In this document: piece by piece, positions 18,222 to 26,326 of the stretch
Layout: each line of letters starts with the position of its first letter
Numbering within the stretch: the stretch's first letter is position 1
Source of the DNA: Chrysochromulina parva
Taxonomy: Eukaryota > Haptophyta > Prymnesiales > Chrysochromulinaceae
DNA: 29,080 nt
Assembly (NCBI GenBank): GCA_002887195.1
Contig: PJAB01000348.1
Location: forward strand, 1 to 29,080
Direction: 5' to 3'
Notes under the pieces: model-generated
Databases searched by the model: none
Told to the model about the DNA's origin: nothing
Seen by the model: the letters and a program-made list of their open reading frames with translations, nothing else
Program-made: the position numbers and the translations under genes

Positions 18222-18965
18222 TCAAAAGCTCTTCGTATCACGCATCTCGCGCACGCCGCTCAACATCTTCTCCCGCAGCCGGTAGGTCCCCCTGAGGTGC
18301 TCTCGCACGTCGCGCATGTCGTGCAGCCTGCGCAGCAGTAGCAGCAGCTGGCCAAGCTCGCGATCGTCCCGGTCGCCGAAGAAGGGTAGGATGGGCACCG
18401 CATTGTCCGGCTGCAGCATGCACGAGGCCAAGTTGTCATCGACGAGCACCGTGCGCTCGAGCGGCCGCCCGAGCCGAGTCAAGTCCTTTGCGAGCGCGGC
18501 ACTGATTGGCGTGCAATGCTCGCGCCAAAGCAGTCGAGTACCGAAGAGCGCGCCGTCGGGGTCGAGGAGTGTGGCGCATTCGCGCACGTAGCCCTCGACG
18601 GCAGACGAGTAGAGCACGAGCTCGCACAGCTTGCTGGCCTCGCCCAGGAAGTCGTCGAGTAGAGGGCGCTTGTACACGCGGACGGGGAATTCAAGGTAGG
18701 GCAGCTCGAACTCGTGATCGGGCGCGGGCATCATGCGGCCGCGCCTCATCAGCTCTGCGTGGGCTGCCTTTGCACGCGCTGCCTCCGGCCCGACGGACTC
18801 CCGAAACCTCGGCGGATCCACATCGGCGTTCGTGGCATGGAGCAGGCAATCATCGACATCGAGGCAGACCGTGAGCTTCGGTAGTGGTGACGACGTCGAC
18901 GCGCTGAGCGGTGGCAGGAGACCGCTGGCGGACGTGGCGATCGCGCGGCGAAAGCGCGTCCGCAT
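18222..18965 (-). CDS. FCP1/SCP-like HAD phosphatase (NIF domain)
   Basis: A 247-residue protein with the FCP1/SCP (NLI-interacting factor) phosphatase fold. Motif I is LDVDDCLLH (residues 35-43), where the family norm is DxDx(T/V): both Asp are present but the next position is Cys. Then VYKRPLLDDFL, ELVLYSSAVEGYVRECATLL (the YTAxxxxYA-type box), and RTVLVDDNLASCMLQPDNAV with the motif III Asp pair, then FFGDRDDREL. The N-terminus MRTRFRRAIATSASG is basic and Ser/Ala-rich, compatible with an organelle presequence, which would suggest a Tim50-like place rather than nuclear CTD phosphatase; that is a guess. Intronless, same strand as RBM8A with about 290 bp between. Confidence 0.82.
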   Translation of the reverse strand: MRTRFRRAIATSASGLLPPLSASTSSPLPKLTVCLDVDDCLLHATNADVDPPRFRESVGPEAARAKAAHAELMRRGRMMPAPDHEFELPYLEFPVRVYKRPLLDDFLGEASKLCELVLYSSAVEGYVRECATLLDPDGALFGTRLLWREHCTPISAALAKDLTRLGRPLERTVLVDDNLASCMLQPDNAVPILPFFGDRDDRELGQLLLLLRRLHDMRDVREHLRGTYRLREKMLSGVREMRDTKSF

Positions 18966-19165
18966 CGTGTCCCTGTGAATGATTCACACACTGAGATGTA
19001 AGTTCCGAACTTTGTGCAGACACGGATTCTCTCGCACGCCCGGCTATTGCGGCCAATCGTCGTCCTCGACCATGAAACTCTCACTCAAAAATTCTCCAGC
19101 CGCTACATGCTTTATACGACTGTCTGCTTACATGCTTTATACTGCAGCTTTATACGACTGTCTGC
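18966..19165. other. Short intergenic region with 23-bp direct repeat
   Basis: Copies of a 23-bp sequence (CTTTATACGACTGTCTGCTT plus ACA) lie at 19110-19132 and 19148-19170. The second overlaps the stop codon of the UxaA-domain gene. Confidence 0.85.
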
Positions 19166-19376
19166 TTACAGGCTGCAGCCCCCTCCGCGCGGTATCTGGA
19201 AGTCCACATTGAGCGCGCTGTCGCGGTAGACGAGCGGCGTGTACTCCCCCGAGGCGAGCTCGCTCATCCTAATTAGGATCAGGCGCAGCCACTCGGAAGG
19301 CTCCCCTTCCACAGGCAGCACGATGTCTGCCACTGGCGCACCCGCCACTGCTCGTGCGCCGTCGTCGTCGGTCACG

Positions 19377-19414
<38 letters not shown>

Positions 19415-22400
19415 CTCGGCGGCCGCACGCGCCGTGTCGAGCGCCACGCTGAGCAGCGGAAGCAGGGGGTGGCCGGACGGCATGGGTGCGCCACGCGCAC
19501 ACCACGCGAGCGCCATGTGCACGCCGGTCCCTCCCACACCAGATAGGATCTCGACGAACCGCTGCGAGGGCGTCGCCATCACATGCAGCCCCCCGCCGCT
19601 GTGCGCCTCGGACGAGGGCGCGAACGCGCCGTCTTGAGCGCGCCGTCTTGGGCATGCGGCGAAGCTCAGCGTGGCACGCGCCGTCTCGGCGAGCGCGCCC
19701 TCGAGGAACGCCGTGTTGAGCAGTAACGGACTCCCCTCAGGGATCACCACGAGCCCTCGGCGCGCCATCAGGCTCGTCAGCTGCGCGAAGACGAGCGCCA
19801 CCCGATCGGGCAGCAGCGCCGTCGTGGGCGTATGAGCGCCGTCGTGAGCATGGGCGGGCGCCGCGCCGTCGTGGGCGCCGCCGCCGCCGCCCTCGAACGC
19901 ACTCGGTGGCGCGCCGTCGTGAGCACTCGGCGCCGCGCCGTCGTGAGCACTGGGCGGCGCGACGAGCAGCGCGACGCCCAGGCGCAGCAGCTCCGCGTCG
20001 ACCCGTGCCGGCGCCGTCGTGGGCACGCGGCTACGGAAGAAGGCTGCGACCTTGGCCCGTGCAGCCGCGATGCCGCCGTCGGCCTGGAGCGAGGCCCATC
20101 CGAAGGTAATGAGGGAGGCAATCAGCATGCACTCAGAGGCCATCAGCATGCAATCAGAGGTGATCAGGTCACCTGGAGCGAGGCCCATCCGAAGGCCTGC
20201 CGATCAGCGCCGTCGGCCTCGATCAGGCTCGCGAAGTAATCGTTGTGCGTCTTCTCGCACCTGCTCGAGCGCGCAGGGTGGCATTCACAGGTGGCATTTC
20301 ACAGGTGGCATTCACAGGTGAAATTCACAGGTGGCATTTCACAGGTGACACTCCGGCGGCACTCAAGGGTCAGACACTCAAGGGACAGTCACTCAAGAGG
20401 CACTCACAGGTGACACCCACTCCGGCGCAGAGTCCATCGCACTCGCACACAGGCGCCGTCCCGAGCGCGCACCCGTGCTCGAGGAGGAGCGCATGCGCGA
20501 CGAGCGGCGAGCGCAGGTGGCCCAAGAGGGTGATGGCGCCCAAGCGCTCGTCTGAGAGGCCGCAGCCCTCTGTGTGGGGGAGCGCGACGAAACGCACCGG
20601 CGGCGAGCTCGCAATCTCGGAAGATTTCTCGGAGGGCGTGTACTCCTCTTGCAGCGCCGCCGCGAGCGATCTCGCAATCTCGGAGGAGCACAAGCTTGTG
20701 GGGAGGATCAACGCCACCGACTCTGTAGGGGGCGGCATCATCTCGTCGAGGGGATGGCGCACGCTCAACACGACGCTCGAAGCCGTGCCCAACACGACGC
20801 TCGAAGCCGTGCCCAACATGACGCTCGAAGCCGTGCCCCCGTGCGTCTCCGTGCTGGCCGTGCTCGTCACCGAGCTGGCCGCGCGGCTCAACACGGCGCC
20901 GTCGGAGGCTGGGGCACCCGTCGCCGCCGAGAGATCATCCGAGATTGCAATCTCCGTGTGCGCGGCTGGGCGTGCGAGGCCCTTGTACAAGGGCGGAGCG
21001 GCGAGCACGGCAGAGGCCGAGGCAGTTAGGTTGGCTAGTTGGAGGGGAGGGCAGGCCCATGAGCCCAGAGGTCCACTCACCTGATGAGGGAGGCAATCAG
21101 CATGCACTCAGGGAGGGCAGGCCCATGAGGTCCACTCACCTGATGAGGGAGGCAATCAGCATGCACTCAGGGAGGTCCACTCACCGCGCCCGCAGGCGCC
21201 GTCCCGAGCAGCGGCGAAGAAGCGAAGCCGTTGTACCTGATGAGGGAGGCAATCAGACGTCATCAAAGGTTCATCAGTGCCAATCATCCCAAGTGGAGTT
21301 GTACCTGATGAGGGAGGCACCCAGAGGCAATCAGAGGTCATCTACGTACTGCGAGTCACGCTCGGTAGTCGCCCTCTGAACGGCCGCCAAGTTTGGATCA
21401 ATCTCCCAATTGCGCCAGATCTGGAGCTGGTATTGGCCTGCGGTTTCGCCACGTGTTCGCAGCCCCGAGGCTACGGCCAGCGTTTGTTGGAAGAGGTGCT
21501 CGGCGCGCTCGGACGCGCTTAGGGTGGGGTTGGCCGCGTCCACGTCCATGTCCTTCGCCATGAGCTGGTACCTGATGAGGGAGGCCATCAGAAGTCATCA
21601 GGGGTCATCAGAGGTCATCAGGAGAGATCCGCCATGAAGGCGCACCTGATGACGGGGGCCATCGGAGGCCATCAGGGGATGAGGGAGGTCATCAGAGGCC
21701 ATCCGGTACCCTGATGAGGGAGGCCATCAGAGGCCATCAGAGACGATGAGAGGCGCTCCGAGGCAAAGAGGGCCAACTGATAGCACTCAATAGCACTCAA
21801 TAGCAATCAGATCCAATAGCCAACTGATAGCACTCAATCGCACTCAATAGCACTCATTAGCACTCAATAGCACTCATTAGCACTCAATAGCACTCATTAG
21901 CACTCAATAGCACTCATTAGGCCAATAGCACTCATTAGGCCAACTGATAGCACTCAATAGCACTCGATCGCAATCAATAGCCATCAGAGGCCATCGGAGG
22001 CCATCAGTGGTCCTCACCGGCGCGAGGTGACCTGATGACGATGATCATCACAGGTCATCAGAGGTCATCAGAGGCCCTCAGTGGTCCTCACCGGCGCGAG
22101 GTGGAGACGATCTTGATGGTCGGCACGAAGGGGAAGTTAGTGATGGAGCCGTTGCCCGTCGTGAAGTAGATGACGTTACAGCCGGTAGCCACTTGGCCGG
22201 CGATGGACTCGAGATCGTTACCTGAGGAGTCCACGAAGCAGTTGCGATCGATGGCAATCGATGGCCATCAACGGCCATCAAAGGCCATCAAGGGAGATCG
22301 ACTCGAGATCGTCACCTGGCGAGTCCATGAAGCAGTAGCCCGCCCCCAAAGTCCCCGCGCCGTGCCGGGCGTCGCCCTCGGCAGGGACTGCCTCGGGGAC

Positions 22401-24683
22401 TGCCCGTGGTGGCGGCAGCGGCTCGCCGTACCTGCAATCAGATGCAATCAGATGCAATCAGACGCGATGAGATGCAATCAAAAGGTCATCAGAGGCATCA
22501 TCAGAGAGATCATCAGAGGCGTCATCAGAGGCGTCATCAGGAGGCGATTCGCGTACTCGACCACGTGCTCCAGCCGGCACTCAGATGCAATCAGATGCAA
22601 TCAGATGCAATCAGAAGGCCATCAGCGCGTACTCGACCACGTGCTCCAGCCGGCACTCAGGATGCCTTTTCATCGCCGCCCCGAGGGACTTGAGGGCAAT
22701 GTTGTAGAGCCCGCGGAACAGGTTGCCGCCTGAAGGATTTCCCTCCGCCGAGGCACCGTGCGCGTTCGCGTAGTTGTGGAAGCGGCCGACGAGATCGACG
22801 AAGCGCCGCGCGGTGTGATAGTCGCGCACCGACTGGAGGACGTACTGCTCGGCCCCGATGAGCTCGTCAGTTTCGGCGAGGACCTGCATGCAGGGCCATC
22901 AGTCGCAATCAGCCGCAATCAGTCGCAATCAGCCAGTCATCAAGATTCGCAACCAGCCCGGCTCTCCGCACGAGGGGTTCGTCAGTTTCGGCGCGCACCG
23001 CCGCGCCTCCCGCCTCGATGAGCAGTTTGGATGCCGCCGCGACGAGCGGGTTAGCCGCGGTGCCTACAATACGAAATGGTGTCCACCAGATTGCAATCAG
23101 CCGCAATCAGTCGCACTCAGCCGCACTCAGCCAGAAGGTGCCGATCATATTGCAATCAGTGGTCGTCCGAGGGCAATCTGAAGGCAATCTGAAGGCAATC
23201 TGAAGGCAATCAGAGGTCAATCAGAGGTCAATCAGAGGTGGATCAGAGGGCACTCAGAGGGCACTCAGAGGGCACTCAGAGGGCACTCAGAGGGCACTCA
23301 GAGGGCACTCAGAGGGCACTCAGAGGGCACTCAGAGGGCACTCAGAGGCAATCGGAGCGCAATCAATCGCAATCACCCGAGAAGGCATCCGAGCCACCGC
23401 ACTGCTGCGCGACGATGAGCGACGAGGCGGCGCATGGTACCCTAGCCATGGCACGCAGTGGCGGCAGCAGCGACGTGGCCGTGCTCGCCGCAGCGCTCAG
23501 TTCGGCGCCGAAATCACGCAGGCGGAGCCGGAGCACGGTGGGGCTGAGGGCCGCGAGGTCCTTGGCGCGTCCGGCGGTGGCGGCTGCGGCGACGAGCCTC
23601 TCGTACGAGAGTCCCGCGCCTGCCTTCGCCGCGGCCACGTCAGCGTCAGTTTCGAGCACGAGCGCGGCGCCCACGTTTGGATGAAGGAGGAGGCCGAGGA
23701 GCGTGCGTACCTGATGAGGATGGTCATCAGAGGTCATCAGAGGTCATCAGTGATCATCAGAGGTCATCAGTGGTCATCAGTGGCTCGAGGAGGAGGCCGA
23801 GGAGCGTGCATACCTGGGAGAGGCCCTCGGTCGTCATGTGTGAAGACCCTTCGCAAGTCATCAGAGGTCATCAGAGGTCATCAGACGTCATCAGACCCTT
23901 CGCAATTCATTGCAATCCATCGCACCCACGCAATCCATCGCAATCAAGGTGGATTCGAAATCCATCGCAATCAAGGTGGCGCACCAGGAGGGTTTGGTTT
24001 CGCGCCGCGCTCGCGTTCGCGCTGCCGCCATCCTCAGTGTGAGGCAGCGCGACGGCGCCGTCGAGACCGCCGTGCGGCTCCTCGCGCGCGGCTGGCGCCA
24101 CGCGTCGCTCGAGCGCGCGCGCGAACGCGTTGCTGCGCGACGAGAGCGGCAGGATCACGAGGTAGTTGCGCGTGCCGACACCGCGGCTCGCGGGCGCGCG
24201 CACGAAGCCATCGAAGGTGGCGTCGAGGCGGTGGAGCGGCACGGGCGGGCCGGGGACGAAGCTCGCCTCGCTGAGCGCTGCCGGCTTCACGTAGTCGGCG
24301 AAGTTGGGCGTGAAGCCCGGCTCGAGGCCGCGCGGTAGCAGTGCGGCGATCACCTTGGCATTGCGCAGCCACTCGCCGGGCGCGATGGGCCGCAAGGCCT
24401 TGCCAAAGGGCTCGCCCCACGAGGTGATGAGCTCGCCGAGGGCGATGGGCGCCACGGCGAAGCGGTGGCCCTCGAGCACGCGCGCGCTCAGCCGGATGGT
24501 CGTGCTCGCGTGGGAGATGAGCTGGCCCGCCTCGAGGTCCTCCTTGGCGATGGCGGCGTTGTCGAGCGGCGCAGGCAGCTGGGCGACGGTGTCAAAGGCG
24601 AGCGGAACGGCCGAGGGCGGCGGCGTGAGAGCGGAAGCCGGGGTCGACGATCTTGGCTCCTCGTACGCGAGTTTGATCGGCAT
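19166..24683 (-). CDS. Tandem UxaA-domain sugar-acid dehydratase (altronate/galactarate dehydratase family)
   Basis: Eleven exons: 24683-23985, 23710-23377, 23063-22999, 22883-22633, 22431-22316, 22221-22092, 21571-21350, 21236-21185, 21080-20473, 20260-20173, 20083-19166. Phases close at every junction, giving 1,160 residues. Residues about 40-115 are a SAF domain. Then comes a UxaA core: [13 protein letters not shown] (168-180), LPHTEDGG (213-220), [80 protein letters not shown] and [15 protein letters not shown] second, diverged UxaA-like part follows from about 744: [26 protein letters not shown] (790-798), [42 protein letters not shown], and [11 protein letters not shown] at the C-terminus. 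The family dehydrates hexarates/altronate with a metal. I recall long bacterial homologues of similar plan; substrate unknown. Confidence 0.86.
19380..19414. repeat. CCG microsatellite in UxaA-gene last exon
   Basis: About 11 CCG triplets, read as poly-Gly on the minus strand. Confidence 0.95.
20084..20172 (-). other. UxaA-gene intron 10
   Basis: 89 bp. Donor GTGACC. The acceptor CAG is the end of a 22-bp copy of the previous exon end (CTTCGGATGGGCCTCGCTCC plus AG). The joint gives [12 protein letters not shown]. Confidence 0.9.
20261..20472 (-). other. UxaA-gene intron 9
   Basis: 212 bp. Donor GTGCGCGC, next exon GTGCGAGA. Filled with CACCTGTGAATGC-type units. The joint gives [12 protein letters not shown]. 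Confidence 0.85.
20280..20365. repeat. Tandem CACAGGTGGCATTT units in intron 9
   Basis: About six imperfect copies of a 13- to 14-bp unit (TTCACAGGTGGCAT) on the plus strand. Confidence 0.9.
20765..20839. repeat. 24- to 25-bp coding repeat in UxaA-gene exon 9
   Basis: ACGACGCTCGAAGCCGTGCC-type unit three times, giving [12 protein letters not shown] repeats in the linker between the two UxaA-like parts. Confidence 0.9.
21081..21184 (-). other. UxaA-gene intron 8
   Basis: 104 bp, two tandem ~59-bp units, each ending CTGATTGCCTCCCTCATCAG. Intron start and next exon share GTGAGTGGACCTC exactly. Confidence 0.9.
21237..21349 (-). other. UxaA-gene intron 7
   Basis: 113 bp. Donor GTACGTAG, next exon GTACAACG. 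A second CATCAG-GTACAAC pair lies inside. Ends with CTGATTGCCTCCCTCATCAG. Confidence 0.85.
21572..22091 (-). other. UxaA-gene intron 6, longest, array-filled
   Basis: 520 bp. Starts GTGAGGACC and ends GGCCTCCCTCATCAG before GTACCAG. It contains a second copy of the exon end plus donor (ACCTCGCGCCGGTGAGGACC) and long arrays of ~10-bp units. Direct flanking repeat is only GT. The joint gives [12 protein letters not shown]. Confidence 0.85.
21775..21970. repeat. Array of AATAGCACTC / ATTAGCACTC units
   Basis: About 15 or more imperfect 10- to 11-bp units (plus strand) in intron 6 of the UxaA gene. Confidence 0.95.
22222..22315 (-). other. UxaA-gene intron 5
   Basis: 94 bp. Intron start and next exon start share a 20-base block with two differences (GTRACGATCTCGAGTCSATC). 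The end copies the exon end, GTGGACTCCTCAG versus ATGGACTCGCCAG. The joint gives DSPGNDLESI. Confidence 0.92.
22432..22632 (-). other. UxaA-gene intron 4
   Basis: 201 bp. Donor GTACGCG and next exon GTACGGCG. A 28-bp copy of the exon end (CTGGAGCACGTGGTCGAGTA region) sits inside, followed by CTGATGACG and CTGATTGCAT repeats. The joint gives [10 protein letters not shown]. Confidence 0.9.
22884..22998 (-). other. UxaA-gene intron 3
   Basis: 115 bp. Its first 20 bases match the next exon's first 20 except for two bases (both end CGCCGAAACTGACGA). The joint gives [18 protein letters not shown]. Confidence 0.9.
23064..23376 (-). other. UxaA-gene intron 2, with 11-bp minisatellite
   Basis: 313 bp, donor GTGATTGCG, acceptor TTTCGTATTGTAG. 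The only intron here with a TAG acceptor and no obvious flanking repeat. Filled with CTGATTGC-like units and nine 11-bp units. The joint gives [15 protein letters not shown]. Confidence 0.85.
23248..23350. repeat. Nine tandem copies of an 11-bp unit
   Basis: Unit GGGCACTCAGA (plus strand), perfect across copies, inside intron 2 of the UxaA-domain gene. Confidence 0.97.
23711..23984 (-). other. UxaA-gene intron 1
   Basis: 274 bp. Starts GTGCGC; next exon starts GTACGC. Inside, after CTCTCCCAG, is a copy of the next exon's first ~24 bases (GTATGCACGCTCCTCGG...), then CTGATGACC repeats and the end CATCCTCATCAG. The joint gives [19 protein letters not shown] donor elsewhere in 23905-23985 cannot be fully excluded. 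Confidence 0.75.
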
Positions 24684-24715
24684 GTCGCGACAAGGGGTCC
24701 GCACAGTTGGTCCGC
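24684..24715. promoter_or_regulatory. 32-bp gap between two divergent start codons
   Basis: The UxaA-domain gene starts leftward at 24683 and the next gene rightward at 24716. Unless one true start is further inside, the two 5' leaders must overlap. No promoter motif was recognised. Confidence 0.45.
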
Positions 24716-26292
24716 ATGGAAGAATGTCGTGACGAAATCGACGACATCGAAGTTCGCAACACCGATTTTCAATGGCTCTCCACTTTCGTCTCAACGCTCC
24801 GGTCAATGCCACCTTCCTCCGGCTACTCCGGCACGGGCTCCGGCTCCGGCTTCAGCCACGACTCAGGCGCGTCGGGCGACGAGGATGCACCGCCGTGGGC
24901 GACTCCTCGGTCATCCGCGCGCTCGGCGCCTCGCCCGGCGGCCGCTGCCGTCGCGGCTCCGCCACCGAAGACAGCGCCCGGCCCACCGGCCGCACCCGCG
25001 CCTCCTGATTCACCGTCAGCGTATAGCGGGTACAGCGAGTACAGCGGGTACAGCGGGTACAGTGACCGCAGCGTGGAGCCCTCGCCGCAGAAGCCAGCAG
25101 CCGCTGCCGCCAAGGCAGCGCCGTGGACGGAGCCATCGCCGCAGAAGCCTGCGCCGCCGCGCCCGCCGCGCCCGCCCGAGGGCGCGCCGGCGCCGCTGCC
25201 GGCGGACGCGTACACGGACCGTGGCTACTCGGAGTGCTCGGACTACGAGAGCCAGCAGCTCGCGTACGAGGAGCGTGCCATCAACTGGGAAGAGGAGATG
25301 CTCGAGGCACAGGCGGAGGCGCAGGTGCGGGCCGAGGAGGCGTGCTGATGGAGAGTGCTGATGGGTCACTACTGGCCATCAGAGGTGCTGATGGAGTGCC
25401 TCTGATGGTCATCACCGAGTGCCACCGAGTGCCCGAGATGGCGCCCGTGATGGCTCTCACTCGCACACTAATTCACACACACACACTCACTCTCCCTCTC
25501 TCCAACGCGCAGGCGCGTGCTGATGAAGAACTCATCGAGGAGCGCATCGCCGACGCGAAGAACCTCTTCAGCCACAGCAAGCTGGGCGCTGTCCTGGGCG
25601 GCGCCCCATCTCCGCTGGCCTTTAAGGCCGCCCAAGACAGCGCCTTTAGGGCCGGGCAGAGTGCATCCGCCGCGGTGCCGCCCAGGACAGCGCCCATGAT
25701 GGAGGCGGTGGAGGCAACGGACGCGAAGGTGCTCGGCACGGCGCCGCCACAAGCAGCCGGCGCGGCGGCGAAGATGCTCAGTACGGCGCCTCCACAGACG
25801 ACGTTCACAGGCCCTCGCACCGCGAGTGCCACGAGCGCCGTACCGGGCGGATCGGCTGCATCGGAGCACGCGGCGGCGGCGGCCAAGGGCAATCCGACCA
25901 GCAAGCTCCCCCCGAGCGCCGTACCGGGCGGGTCCGACGACGAGTACGAGTACGAGGACGAGTACGAGGAGGACTCGGAGGACGGGTCGCCGGCGCCAGC
26001 CGCCAAGGGCGCGGCATCACTCACAGCAGTGCCCAAGACGGCGCCGCCGCCAGCCGCCAAGGGCGCGGCATCACTCACAGCAGTGCCCAAGACGGCGCCG
26101 GCGCCAGCCGCCAAGGGCGCGGCATCACTCACGACATCGAGTGGAGTGGCCCAACGGGGAGCGACCGTGCCCACGACGGCGCCTGACGCCGCGCCCTCGT
26201 CTGCTCGAAACTCCGACTCCGACTACGACGAGTACTCGGACTCGTACTCGGACTCCGCCCGCGACGACGCGGACAGCGAGCGGGCAATGATG

Positions 26293-26326
<34 letters not shown>

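Noticed and set aside
21237..22091. CTGATGAG repeats resembling the hammerhead ribozyme core
   Set aside because: The core CTGATGA is present but no GAAA partner with pairing stems was found at proper spacing; the motif is better explained as the intron module read on the other strand.
23248..23350. Regular repeats that could suggest a CRISPR array
   Set aside because: Units are 11 bp, head to tail, without spacers, and the genome is eukaryotic.
23700..23900. Box C (TGATGA) and box D (CTGA) words suggesting intronic C/D snoRNAs
   Set aside because: The words come from repeats of CTGATGACC every ~11 bp; there is no single C/D pair with terminal stem and guide-length spacing.
23830..23985. 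A separate small exon ([14 protein letters not shown]) between UxaA exons 1 and 2
   Set aside because: No GT donor in the right phase leads into it, and skipping it gives a joint ([18 protein letters not shown]) that fits the family better.
19166..24683. Reading the UxaA-type exons as two or more separate genes or pseudogene fragments
   Set aside because: Phase closes at all ten junctions and each joint restores a family motif, which would be very unlikely for fragments. The two-domain plan also fits a long UxaA type I recall from bacteria.
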